NCBI GenBank assembly: GCA_038212375.1 | Contig: JBBQUO010000004.1 | Span: 1 to 42,086, forward strand | Direction of reading: 5' to 3' | Length of the DNA: 42,086 nucleotides | Source: JBGTNQ01 sp038212375 | Lineage (GTDB): Bacteria; Patescibacteriota; Minisyncoccia; Phycocordibacterales; Zambryskibacteraceae | Shown: one piece after another, positions 7,437-15,835 of the stretch | Layout: each line of letters begins with the position of its first letter | Numbering within the stretch: position 1 is the stretch's first letter | Position numbers and translations under genes: made by a program | The notes under the pieces: model-generated | Seen by the model: only the letters and a program-made list of their open reading frames with translations | Told to the model about the DNA's origin: nothing | Databases searched by the model: none

Positions 7437-8606
7437 TTAGTGATGGTGCCCCGCGTGGAGTAGTTTTTCTTCTTCAATCTGACGAACGTTTGGATCAATA
7501 TTTCTACTTCTTGGTGTAATGAGAAAGAACACAGAAAGAAACGTTGTAATGGGTACCGCAATGATAAGTCCGATACTTCCGATCATGGTACGAATAATTT
7601 CAGTTGAAAATAATTCTCGATTAATAGTTACTGCGATAGACTCACTTGCAGATGAAGTGAATAAAAGAAGGAGCGGAAGAGAGACCCCTACATACGCAAT
7701 GGCAAGTGTATTGACTAATGCACCTATGTGTTCCCTACCAATTCTCAATGCGTGAGTATAGATGGTTCTTCTTCCAAGATGGGGTGCAACACGGGCAAGT
7801 TCTTCGACCGCTATCGCTTGTCCTATGGCAATATCATAGAGAATTCCAAGTAATCCAATCACGATACCTCCAAATAGTAGCCCTTTGAAATCAATAAGGC
7901 CTTTCGTATTAAAATTAAGATACACTGATTCTTCAGAAGAAAATCCTGATAATTGAGCGTAATGCACGGCAGCATAAGAAAGTACTCCAGTGAAAAGTAC
8001 TGTAACTATCATTCCGATAACTGCAGATGTAGTGGTCTTACTGAGTCCATGGGTTATATATGACCCAAGAACGATAATAAGTGACGCAATACCAATTGTT
8101 ACAAGAATTGGTGAATATCCATGCAATATCGCAGGCAGCATGACATAGATAATTAGCGCCAAGCTTCCGATTAGAGAGATGAGCCCTCGAATCCCCTGCT
8201 TACCGCCGAACATGCATACGCAGACAATAAACAGCGCCACGAAAAAGAGTACTGCTTTGAGTCTGTATGGCTCTTGAATTGCGTACATTTCAATTCCATC
8301 TTGGACTCTCGTTGTATGAACCATATAAAACAACTGCCCTTCACTTAGAGTTAGGTAGTCATTCGTGATTGTGACAATTTTATCTTTTTCTGCCCCTTCA
8401 AGAATAAGTACACTGAGTTTTTGGACATTACTGGTTACATCGGTACCCTCAACTACCTCAGTTTGCTGATGCTCAATCTTGATAACTTTTGCTTTTACAA
8501 TCTCTTGTTTATCTGGAACATACGTAGAAACAGCTTCATATGCCCTAAGGGAGATTATAGGTAAAAATGCAGAGATGCAGAGTAAGAATAGAAGAGATTT
8601 TCTCAT
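7437..8606 (-). CDS. YibE/F family multi-pass membrane protein
   Basis: A 389-residue protein. The ATG at 8606 is chosen because it opens a signal peptide (MRKSLLFLL) and has a -10 box exactly 6 nt upstream; the longer reading has no such support. A signal peptide and a soluble beta domain (about 25-115) are followed by a block of about eight membrane helices with the conserved starts FGGKQGIRGLISLIGSLALI and FGGIVIGLLGILYDIAIGQA. A His-rich C-terminus (AGHHH) is present. YibE/F proteins are widespread, with no firmly established biochemical function; transport has been suggested. Confidence 0.9.
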   Translation of the reverse strand: MRKSLLFLLCISAFLPIISLRAYEAVSTYVPDKQEIVKAKVIKIEHQQTEVVEGTDVTSNVQKLSVLILEGAEKDKIVTITNDYLTLSEGQLFYMVHTTRVQDGIEMYAIQEPYRLKAVLFFVALFIVCVCMFGGKQGIRGLISLIGSLALIIYVMLPAILHGYSPILVTIGIASLIIVLGSYITHGLSKTTTSAVIGMIVTVLFTGVLSYAAVHYAQLSGFSSEESVYLNFNTKGLIDFKGLLFGGIVIGLLGILYDIAIGQAIAVEELARVAPHLGRRTIYTHALRIGREHIGALVNTLAIAYVGVSLPLLLLFTSSASESIAVTINRELFSTEIIRTMIGSIGLIIAVPITTFLSVFFLITPRSRNIDPNVRQIEEEKLLHAGHHH

Positions 8607-8612
8607 AATCAA

Positions 8613-8621
8613 AGTATACCA
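8613..8621 (-). promoter_or_regulatory. Leaderless extended -10 promoter (YibE/F gene)
   Basis: TGG then TATACT (8613-8618), 6 nt, then ATG at 8606. Transcription is predicted to begin at the start codon. Confidence 0.65.
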
Positions 8622-8680
8622 AACTCTTTTAATGTTGATGGGATACGCGCAAAGCAAGATGCGCTTTTGCCAACATGCTG

Positions 8681-8689
8681 TGGTAGAAT
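8681..8689 (+). promoter_or_regulatory. Leaderless extended -10 promoter (DedA gene)
   Basis: TGG then TAGAAT (8684-8689), 6 nt, then ATG at 8696. Drives the DedA-GT4-GT2 operon; divergent from the YibE/F promoter. Confidence 0.65.
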
Positions 8690-8695
8690 GTAAAA

Positions 8696-9307
8696 ATGCA
8701 ACAAACTCTCCTCCTAATAGAGCATTATCGCTATCTTATTCTCTTCCCTCTTGCTGCTTTCGAAGGGCCAGCTGTTTCCCTCATTGTTGGATTCCTTATT
8801 CGACTTGGGTATATTTCTCTTATTCCAAGTTTTGCTATTCTTATAATGGGAGATCTTATTCCAGACAGCATTTACTATGCAATTGGACGATTCGGCAACA
8901 AATCAAATATTGTTCAAAAATACAGTGGTGAAAATGGAAAACTTACCAAAAACTTTCAACTTGCAGAAAAACTATGGAAACATCACGGCAAGAAAACAAT
9001 GTTTCTCAGCAAACTTGCGTACGGACTTTCTACGATTTTTCTTATCTCAGCTGGAATGGTTAAAATGCCATTTCGAAAATTTGTTACCTACGCAATTCCA
9101 GTCACAATTTTTCAATACGGAATAATTCTCACAGCAGGATATTTTCTAGGGCATTCTTATGAGTCTGCACTTAAGTATGTAAATTACGGAGGATACGTTA
9201 TTGCCGCTATCGTCGTTGCAATCATTGTCGGTTACATTTTTGCACTAAGAACAGCTCGCAATAAAATTGAATCGATGGAAATGACAGAATCATCAATAAA
9301 CGGGTAA
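8696..9307 (+). CDS. DedA family membrane protein
   Basis: A 203-residue DedA/VTT-type protein; members act in transbilayer movement of polyprenyl or phospholipid carriers and in membrane homeostasis. Visible family marks are the amphipathic FEGPAVSLIVGFL re-entrant region with its Glu, the FAILIMGDLIPDSIYYAIGRFG segment with acidic residues, and the HHGKKTMFLSKLAYGLSTIFLISAGMVKMP block, where the Arg usual after FLSK is replaced. Five to six hydrophobic segments. First gene of an operon with two glycosyltransferases 13 and 11 nt apart, consistent with surface glycolipid assembly. Confidence 0.88.
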   Translation: MQQTLLLIEHYRYLILFPLAAFEGPAVSLIVGFLIRLGYISLIPSFAILIMGDLIPDSIYYAIGRFGNKSNIVQKYSGENGKLTKNFQLAEKLWKHHGKKTMFLSKLAYGLSTIFLISAGMVKMPFRKFVTYAIPVTIFQYGIILTAGYFLGHSYESALKYVNYGGYVIAAIVVAIIVGYIFALRTARNKIESMEMTESSING

Positions 9308-9320
9308 TGAAATAAATCCA

Positions 9321-10502
9321 ATGAAGATTGCTATTTTTTCTGACTTTTTTTATCCAGAACTAAGTGGTGTAGCAGATTCAATCACTTCAACCGCCTGTGA
9401 ACTTGCAAAGCTTGGTCATACTATTGACTTTTTCGTTTCTTCCTATAACAAAAAAGATTACGAAACCTCAGGATCACTTCCTACTGAGCTTGACCTTGGA
9501 CCAAACATAACTATCCATAGAGGATTATCCTTTTCTATTCCAACACCAACTCTTCAAGGCAGAGCGTATATTCCTCATCTATTCCGATCACTTTTGCCTC
9601 ATACTAAATTTGATATTGTTCACTCTCATGCGTTTTTTGGTGCAGGAATCGATGCTTGGCTTTTTGCAAAGTTTACAAACACTCCTCTTATCAGCACAAA
9701 CCATACTCTGATTGAGTCTTTTAATGAATACTTGCCACGCAAGAGTACTCGTCTAACTAATATTATAAAATCGTATCTAATCTGGTACTACAATCAATCA
9801 AGACTCGTATCTGCTCCTTCACAGTTTTTACTTGATGATATGAAGAAAGGTGGACTGACTTCACGAGGAATCGTAGTCTCAAATCCGATTGATACAAATT
9901 TTTTTGACATAAGCAAAGATAAAGATACACTAAAAATTGAACTGGGCCTTTCTCCCCATACTGTCATCTATGTTGGAAGACTATCAATTGAAAAAAATGT
10001 TGAATTTCTTCTTGATGCATTTATTCCTTTTGCGAAAGATCATCCAGATGCGAATCTTGTATTTCTAGGAGGAGGAATACTGAGATCAAAACTTCTAGAG
10101 AAAATTGAAAAGACGCAGCTGCAAAATCAAATCTTTATAGTAGGTCCTTTTATAGGGGCTGACAAACACAAGCTCTATGAGTATATGAGAGCGTCAGACA
10201 TATTTGTCACCGCAAGCACTTCGGAAACTCAAAGCATGACAGTACTTCAAGGAATGGCGGAAAATCTCCCTATCATTGCTGCACAGGCTGCTGCGCTACC
10301 TGAAGTTGTGGGATCGACGCGTGGATATATGTTTGATCCATCTGACAAAAGAGCCCTTACTCAGTGTTTTCAAAATTCCTACAATGACAGATTAACAGCA
10401 GCTACATATTCTGAGAATTGTAAAGTATACGCAAAAGAAAGGACTGCGGATAAAATCGCTGACATATGGGAAAACATCTACCGTGATACTATAAATGTGT
10501 AG
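9321..10502 (+). CDS. Glycosyltransferase family 4 (GT-B)
   Basis: A 393-residue retaining GT-B enzyme. The N-terminal acceptor domain begins FSDFFYPELSGVADSI with the Gly-rich loop of GT4 enzymes and contains HSHAFFGAG. The C-terminal donor domain carries YVGRLSIEKN, the start of the nucleotide-sugar site, and the E-x7-E region near SETQSMTVLQGMAENLPIIAA, where the first motif Glu is present and the second position is Gln-like. It resembles PimB and glucosyldiacylglycerol synthases, so a lipid acceptor is plausible. Cytoplasmic, membrane-associated. Donor and acceptor cannot be read from sequence. Confidence 0.9.
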   Translation: MKIAIFSDFFYPELSGVADSITSTACELAKLGHTIDFFVSSYNKKDYETSGSLPTELDLGPNITIHRGLSFSIPTPTLQGRAYIPHLFRSLLPHTKFDIVHSHAFFGAGIDAWLFAKFTNTPLISTNHTLIESFNEYLPRKSTRLTNIIKSYLIWYYNQSRLVSAPSQFLLDDMKKGGLTSRGIVVSNPIDTNFFDISKDKDTLKIELGLSPHTVIYVGRLSIEKNVEFLLDAFIPFAKDHPDANLVFLGGGILRSKLLEKIEKTQLQNQIFIVGPFIGADKHKLYEYMRASDIFVTASTSETQSMTVLQGMAENLPIIAAQAAALPEVVGSTRGYMFDPSDKRALTQCFQNSYNDRLTAATYSENCKVYAKERTADKIADIWENIYRDTINV

Positions 10503-10513
10503 CTTTTCGATTC

Positions 10514-11236
10514 ATGAAATACCCTCTCATCAGCCTCATCATACCTGCATATAATGAAGAAAAATCGATCAAACATTGCATTGAGTCCGCAATACGCAGC
10601 TCAGGGGGAAAGTTTCATGAGATCATTGTGGTTAATAATGCCAGCACTGATAACACAAAAGCAATCGCACTTTCCATAGAAGGAGTAAGGGTTGTCGATG
10701 AGACTCAAAAGGGTCTGACAAAGGCTCGACAATGTGGCTATGCGCATGCAACAGGGAGTTTACTTGCATATATCGATGCAGATACTCGGATGCCGAGCGA
10801 TTGGTTTAATTTAGTAGAATCTGAATTTCAAAAAGACTCAAACCTTGTTTGCCTCAGTGGTCCATACACCTATTTTGACATTGACTTCATACAAAATTTT
10901 TTTGTAAAAATGTATTGGTACCTTCTTGGTATCCCCATGTACTGGATTACAGGCTATATGGTGGTTGGAGGAAATTTTGTTATTAAAAAAAGTACACTGG
11001 AAAAGATGAACGGCTTTGATACAAATATTTCTTTTTACGGCGAAGATACAAATATTGCGAGACGCGCACACTATCATGGGAAGGTTCGATTCAATTTGCA
11101 TCTTATTATGCCGACATCAGGAAGACGTTTTGCGAACGAAGGAATTCTTGCAACAGCATGGAATTATGTAATTAACTTCCTTTCAGAAGTGTTTATCCAT
11201 AAGCCAATTACAAAAGGATATACTGACATTCGATAA
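10514..11236 (+). CDS. Glycosyltransferase family 2 (GT-A)
   Basis: A 240-residue GT-A enzyme. The N-terminus SLIIPAYNEEKSIKHCIESA, then VVNNASTDNT and the metal-binding YIDADTRMP (DxD) are diagnostic. FYGEDTNIARRAHYHGKV holds the catalytic ED and the region matching the R/QxxRW part of GT2 enzymes. A hydrophobic stretch in the middle (about 130-160) may bind the membrane surface. It follows the GT4 gene by 11 nt and ends just before a strong terminator, closing the DedA operon. Confidence 0.9.
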   Translation: MKYPLISLIIPAYNEEKSIKHCIESAIRSSGGKFHEIIVVNNASTDNTKAIALSIEGVRVVDETQKGLTKARQCGYAHATGSLLAYIDADTRMPSDWFNLVESEFQKDSNLVCLSGPYTYFDIDFIQNFFVKMYWYLLGIPMYWITGYMVVGGNFVIKKSTLEKMNGFDTNISFYGEDTNIARRAHYHGKVRFNLHLIMPTSGRRFANEGILATAWNYVINFLSEVFIHKPITKGYTDIR

Positions 11237-11246
11237 GATATATTAT

Positions 11247-11284
11247 CACAAAAAAAATAATCCCTTACGGGATTATTTTTTGTG
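11247..11284. terminator. Bidirectional intrinsic terminator
   Basis: A GC-capped hairpin (ATCCC/GGGAT core, loop TTAC) with A-run and T-run arms sits between the convergent GT2 gene and the exoprotein gene at 11302. Confidence 0.9.
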
Positions 11285-11301
11285 AAAATGATATATAAGA
11301 A

Positions 11302-12093
11302 TTAGTGTGCGACTGTTGTGGTAGCTGATGCTTCAATGTGAAGCGCTTTTAGTCCAGTTCGTATTTTTTCAATATCTTTCCGAGCAGCTTCGAGATCTTG
11401 AGTTCCAACCTTAAGATCAGCCCGTGCAGCTACAAGTTCTTTATGGTTTGCATCGGCTTTTGTTTTGTCTCCTCCATCAGGAGTAAGAGCCGAGACGCGT
11501 GATTGAGCTGCAGCTGCTTGAGTCTTTGCATCAGCAAGTTTAGCAGCAATATCAGCAACAAGTGTTGTAAGCGCTGTTACATCTTTTCCATTATTTTGTG
11601 CTGTACTAATATTTGTTTGGAGTTTTGTAGAGATAGTAGCAATCATATCAGCAATTGTTCCAATCCTGTCTGCGGAAACAAGAATTCTTCCTTGCGGAAT
11701 AACAAGTGCATAAATTCTAAATGACCCTAGGATAGATTTTTCGTCAGTCTGGAGCACAGCAAGATCTGTCTCTGCATCAATTTTTGACTTAAGAGTTGAA
11801 AGTCCTGCTATGTTTGTCTGAACCTCTGTTTGAATAGCAGTTTTCTCACCAACTGAGACATTTTTGAGTCCCTGTACTTTTGCAGAAAGTTCGTTCAAAG
11901 CATCAATACGCTTTGCAATTGCGTCATCACTACGAGTAATAATTTTTGCAGTTTTATCGGTAGCAAGATTTGCTTTAACTGACGCTTTTGCTGAGACTGA
12001 TGTTCCTGCTTCGACAGCATATGCAGAAGTACTACTCAAAAGAACAGTGATGCTCAATAGAGCGATAAGTGGTTTAACGGAATGGAATTTCAT
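11302..12093 (-). CDS. Exported helical Ala/Thr/Lys-rich protein
   Basis: A 263-residue protein of unknown function. The signal peptide (1-26, cut after AYA) is clear. The rest is almost entirely helical, with Ala-, Thr-, Lys- and Asp-rich heptads suggesting one or two long coiled coils (about 50-110 and 150-250), split by a hydrophobic FRIYALVIPQGRILVSADRI strand-like segment. No membrane anchor, no cysteine. Similar proteins are common in Parcubacteria-type genomes as secreted proteins. A structural or cell-surface role is a guess. Confidence 0.75.
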   Translation of the reverse strand: MKFHSVKPLIALLSITVLLSSTSAYAVEAGTSVSAKASVKANLATDKTAKIITRSDDAIAKRIDALNELSAKVQGLKNVSVGEKTAIQTEVQTNIAGLSTLKSKIDAETDLAVLQTDEKSILGSFRIYALVIPQGRILVSADRIGTIADMIATISTKLQTNISTAQNNGKDVTALTTLVADIAAKLADAKTQAAAAQSRVSALTPDGGDKTKADANHKELVAARADLKVGTQDLEAARKDIEKIRTGLKALHIEASATTTVAH

Positions 12094-12149
12094 AATGATA
12101 TTAAGTTTTATTAGTAATCAAACTATGTGACGACGGAAAGCCTAAAATC

Positions 12150-12434
12150 TTACTGTGTACTCATACCACTATCAACACTCGTATTATCTGAATTAAGACT
12201 CGACATTTGTGCATCTACAGCTGCTGTGTCTTGACTAATCGCTGCGTCAGAAGTATCGGTCGTTGAAATACCATTTACAGTAGTCGGCTGAGGTGCAACA
12301 GGAGCGGCAGTCTGCTCAGTTTGCGTACTTACACTAGTAGGAGCAGTAACTTTCGGTGTCTGTGCAAAATACCACCATGCACCAAGCACAATAACTAACA
12401 AGATAATGACCCATAATACTATTTTTGATTGCAT
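12150..12434 (-). CDS. Small anchored Ser/Thr-rich surface protein
   Basis: 94 residues: one N-terminal membrane helix (about 5-24, ending WWYFAQ), then a low-complexity outward tail rich in Thr, Ser, Gln, Pro and Asp. No cysteine and no recognisable domain. It belongs to a run of three single-anchor proteins on this strand. Composition suggests a flexible, possibly glycosylated, surface tail; function unknown. Confidence 0.65.
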   Translation of the reverse strand: MQSKIVLWVIILLVIVLGAWWYFAQTPKVTAPTSVSTQTEQTAAPVAPQPTTVNGISTTDTSDAAISQDTAAVDAQMSSLNSDNTSVDSGMSTQ

Positions 12435-12563
12435 ATTAATTAATATGGTTTAGCTGACAAAATTGAATTCTACAAACATTCATTATACTCCTATTGGAGA
12501 TTGAGCAGGACTTGCTAAAGAATTATTTTCCATGTCTAATTAAGCGTCCCTTTTATACCAGAA

Positions 12564-13172
12564 TTAGTAATTGTTGCCGCTTTTTGGAGATGCACTCGCC
12601 TTCGTCGTAGAAGTAAAGTTAATATCAGTCGGCAAGGTGAACAGTGAGGAGTCTGTGGTCCACGCAGCACAACTATATGTTACTTTTTGATTTGCATTGA
12701 AACCTTGGGCTGGAGCTTTGGTTTGCACTGACGTATCAGTAGAAGTTTGATTAAGTGCTGATTTAAATCCCATTGCAATACCATCCATCCATGTATAAGA
12801 ATCCTTACCATCAGTAATAAAATGAACCTTGAAACTTTGACCACTTACCCCAGCACTGTAGTCACCTCTCATACTTCCTTTTGAAATATATACAGTTCCT
12901 TCAATTTTAGTACTTGCTCCTCCATCAAACGATACTTCACATTTTTGAGGTTCAGAGAGTGCCATAAGCGACGCAAATGTACCTTCGTTTGTAGATGCTG
13001 AAGCTGCTGGCGTAGTGTCAGTAGTACTAGTGGTTGGTGCTGAACTACTCATTGCTTTAGGAGTTACTGCCATTTTTTTGTGATTTTGATAGGCGTATAA
13101 ACCAATAGCAATGAAAGCAACGACAGCAATAATTATAGGGACGATAAAGCCTTTTTTTGAAGAATAATTCAT
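12564..13172 (-). CDS. Membrane-anchored beta-rich protein of unknown function
   Basis: 202 residues: an N-terminal anchor (about 8-27), a Ser/Thr/Pro/Ala linker (about 38-62), then a soluble domain (about 65-190). It contains paired cysteines (CEVSF and YSCAAW) and strand patterns such as VYISKGSMRGDYSAG and SYTWMDGIAMGFK. The layout resembles the LppX/DUF4412-like folds that bind or measure lipids, but no residue-level motif confirms this. It lies directly downstream of the flavin electron-transfer cassette in the same direction, so it may belong to the same transcript. Confidence 0.7.
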   Translation of the reverse strand: MNYSSKKGFIVPIIIAVVAFIAIGLYAYQNHKKMAVTPKAMSSSAPTTSTTDTTPAASASTNEGTFASLMALSEPQKCEVSFDGGASTKIEGTVYISKGSMRGDYSAGVSGQSFKVHFITDGKDSYTWMDGIAMGFKSALNQTSTDTSVQTKAPAQGFNANQKVTYSCAAWTTDSSLFTLPTDINFTSTTKASASPKSGNNY

Positions 13173-13211
13173 GATATTAATTTAGATAGTAACACAACTA
13201 GTATAGCAAAC

Positions 13212-14738
13212 TTAAAAACCTGGAAAGTAATCGGTTTTGATACAAGAAGAAGGTACACCAAGGGAACGTAATGTCTTTTCTGACCCTTCTACAAAAACGT
13301 GTGGACCAGAAATATAAAAAATTCTTTCACGAAAATCTGGGATCTCTTCAGCTATCATGCGAGCGTTAATGTATCCAGTTCTTCCTTTCCAAAGTGGTGG
13401 CAGAGACTTCATATCAGTGAGAGTGTACACGGTACGAAGACCAAACAGCTCATACGCTTCATCTAACATATCTGTATATGCAATATCATCTATTGTGTTG
13501 TTAGAGTACACCATGATGGTATCGCGAAATTTTTTTGTATCAATCATGTATTTGATCATACTTCGAAATGGGGTAACTCCAATACCTCCTGCAAGAAATA
13601 TTAATTTCTTTTTTTCATTTCTCGGCAATACAAAGTCTCCTGAAAGTTCTGTTACTGCGATGCTATCCCCCACATTCATTGCAAGAAGATTACTTTTAAA
13701 TGTACTCGATTTTGGATAAAACTTTATACCAACACGGAGATCATGTTCTGTAGGAGAAGAAGCGATGGTAAAATATCTTCGATTTCCTCGGTCGTCTGTA
13801 GGTCCAGTACCTTGTGTCCAACTCATATACTGTCCGGAAACAAAACAAATCCGCCTGTTTACATTAAAAACAAAATCATACGTATTCGTTGCAACCAGTA
13901 TCTTTTCTTTAAGTACCCCCATCAATTTTCCAGATGGACTTACGAAAAGTGTGAACAAATTTCCCACAAGAAGTGCGAGTTCTGGCGTTGAATACACCGA
14001 CCAAATATGCACAGCGGGAGCAAACAAGAGACCTACGAATGTTCCATAACATACCCTGCCCCATTTTCGCGCAGGTGTAGTAAGTGGTTCGGTCAACATC
14101 ACAAAAGCAAAAAATAGTATTGGCGTTTGAAATATCGTTCGAGAAAATGAGCTAGTAATATCTGTCCCTTTCATGACCCCAACTGAAAGCATGACAACAA
14201 GAGCACTCAGAATAAAACTTAGAACCATAGCACCTCTACGCATTTTACGAACAAGAAGAAGTCCACCCAAAAGTACAAAAATCATCATAGATTGAGTCCC
14301 TACCCACCACGTAGCGGAAAGGCCTAAACTTGCCTCAGTGATGACAACTGCGACTGCAGCAGGGTTAAAAACATGCTTCTTTCTCCAGGTAAGAATATAT
14401 TTTGTCGCCATAGCGAGTACCGGTGCCCATATAAGGAACGGCAATGCGTTAACAAAGCTTCCGACAGCGGGTGGAGAAATAATGAGACTGAGTATAAGCC
14501 CCGTAATGAGAGCTGACTCAATATTTGCGGGAGTTTCAAAAGTTTTAGAAAAAAGCACATTTACGAGGTATGCGACTGAAGACATAAAAAGCGCAGAACC
14601 TAAGATTGCAAAAGGGTTGTATGGAATAACCCCAAGAAATCCGAACCATGATGCAACGAGAAGCAATGCGACGAGATAGTAGACTATCAGTCGATACATT
14701 GTCGTTCCGTTTAAATAATTATCAATTAGATTTAACAT
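13212..14738 (-). CDS. NqrB/RnfD-like membrane domain fused to ferredoxin:NAD(P)H reductase
   Basis: A 508-residue fusion. The N-terminal half (1-270) is an NqrB/RnfD-type membrane domain: an opening LIDNYLNGTTMYRLIVYYL, then VFNPAAVAV, and MLTEPLTTPARKWGRVCYG, close to the usual ATDP..P....GR..YG signature. The C-terminal half is a cytosolic ferredoxin-reductase module with the FAD motif RRYFTIASS (320-328), the NAD-binding GGIGVTP (384-390), and a late ISGPHVFVEG in place of the usual CGP. Predicted role: pass electrons from cytosolic NAD(P)H through the membrane to an outer flavoprotein. It starts 3 nt after apbE, with the FMN-binding gene further upstream. Confidence 0.88.
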   Translation of the reverse strand: MLNLIDNYLNGTTMYRLIVYYLVALLLVASWFGFLGVIPYNPFAILGSALFMSSVAYLVNVLFSKTFETPANIESALITGLILSLIISPPAVGSFVNALPFLIWAPVLAMATKYILTWRKKHVFNPAAVAVVITEASLGLSATWWVGTQSMMIFVLLGGLLLVRKMRRGAMVLSFILSALVVMLSVGVMKGTDITSSFSRTIFQTPILFFAFVMLTEPLTTPARKWGRVCYGTFVGLLFAPAVHIWSVYSTPELALLVGNLFTLFVSPSGKLMGVLKEKILVATNTYDFVFNVNRRICFVSGQYMSWTQGTGPTDDRGNRRYFTIASSPTEHDLRVGIKFYPKSSTFKSNLLAMNVGDSIAVTELSGDFVLPRNEKKKLIFLAGGIGVTPFRSMIKYMIDTKKFRDTIMVYSNNTIDDIAYTDMLDEAYELFGLRTVYTLTDMKSLPPLWKGRTGYINARMIAEEIPDFRERIFYISGPHVFVEGSEKTLRSLGVPSSCIKTDYFPGF

Positions 14739-14741
14739 ATA

Positions 14742-15512
14742 TTATGAAACTACATAGTTCGTAAAATGTGACGTCTGAGTTGCAATACCTGCTCGATCGA
14801 TCTGATATGCTTCGAACCCTAGCATTGATTCGATAAACTCTACCCCTCTCTTTCCCATAGCAAATGCTGCAGTTGCAAACCTATCTGCCTCTAGAATGGT
14901 AGGCCCGATAACAGTAATACTGAGTACATCATCGAGTGAATCACTCCGATACAAAGGATTATAAATATGATTACCTCTTTCATAACTTCCTGATGTAGCG
15001 ACTCCTCCACGTTCGATACTGAGCACTTTTACAATTTCTGAAGTGTTCATGGGGTTTTTAATACCAATAGCCCAGGGCTTCCCATGTGTATTGTGACCAG
15101 AGAGAGCAATATCTCCTCCGACATTCATAGAGTAATGTTTTGATCCAGAGTTCTCAGTAATGTGTGCAATATTTTGTATAGCCCATCCCTTTACGATTCC
15201 TGATGGGTCAAACATTCCCTCATTGTTATAGACATTAAAGTACCCAAACGTTTGTTCTTTTGTTTTTTCTGCAATATTCATCACCTCCTTCATTTCGTCA
15301 CTCCAATCTTTTTCATGTATCAAACCGTGATTTATTTTTGTAACCTCACTGCTTTCTTTGTATGGACTGAACTGCTCATCAACACTTCGTAAGTAGTCCA
15401 TGCACTCCAAAATAACATCTGATGCATGAGATTGCGGTAAGTCTGTAATTTCAATCGTTACGGGCATACCCATAATAAGTTGTGTTAATTTCATAGGTGT
15501 TTTAGTCATCAT
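14742..15512 (-). CDS. apbE: FAD:protein FMN transferase ApbE
   Basis: Attaches FMN covalently to Thr/Ser of target proteins, using FAD. The 256 residues contain the family marks: MGMPVTIEI near the start, FDPSGIVKGWAIQ, NVGGDIALSG, and GVATSGSYERGNHIYNP, with a late Asp in EADRFATAAFAMG, the usual metal site region. No signal peptide or lipobox is visible at any of the three candidate ATGs (15512, 15509, 15494). That is odd, since the predicted substrate is on the outside. The first ATG overlaps the upstream gene by 11 nt. Its target is very probably the FMN-binding protein two genes upstream. Confidence 0.93.
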   Translation of the reverse strand: MMTKTPMKLTQLIMGMPVTIEITDLPQSHASDVILECMDYLRSVDEQFSPYKESSEVTKINHGLIHEKDWSDEMKEVMNIAEKTKEQTFGYFNVYNNEGMFDPSGIVKGWAIQNIAHITENSGSKHYSMNVGGDIALSGHNTHGKPWAIGIKNPMNTSEIVKVLSIERGGVATSGSYERGNHIYNPLYRSDSLDDVLSITVIGPTILEADRFATAAFAMGKRGVEFIESMLGFEAYQIDRAGIATQTSHFTNYVVS

Positions 15513-15834
15513 CTTCTGAATTGCGAATATATGCAGGAACAGCGGGTTTTGTTTTTATTAGAGTTGGAGTTACCACATCAGTAGGAACTTTTATAATTTT
15601 CACTGCAGGCACTGTACCTACAGTTTGAGCATTACCATTAGCTGTCTGTACTGACGAAGGCTGTTGAACTACTTGTGTTGATTGCATGTCTTGCACTGTA
15701 GCTGATTCAGTATTCGTAATAGAAACAATTGTTCCCACTACTGAACGAGAAGAATCAAACATGAACACATACGCAAGAAACACTCCGATACACAACACTG
15801 ACAGAATACTAAGTTTTGTTGTACTTGATTTCAT
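15502..15834 (-). CDS. Small membrane-anchored protein within the flavin cassette
   Basis: 110 residues: an anchor helix (about 8-26) then an outward tail rich in Val, Thr, Gln and Pro, ending in acidic EDDD. No cysteine, haem motif or flavinylation motif. It sits between the FMN-binding protein (1-nt gap) and apbE (11-nt overlap), so it is certainly co-transcribed. Position suggests a structural part of the electron-transfer complex, but nothing in the sequence proves this. Confidence 0.7.
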   Translation of the reverse strand: MKSSTTKLSILSVLCIGVFLAYVFMFDSSRSVVGTIVSITNTESATVQDMQSTQVVQQPSSVQTANGNAQTVGTVPAVKIIKVPTDVVTPTLIKTKPAVPAYIRNSEDDD

Positions 15835-15835
15835 A

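Noticed and set aside
12483..12533. 16-codon ORF between two surface-protein genes
   Set aside because: Too short, no expression signals and no resemblance to the Lys-rich mini proteins.
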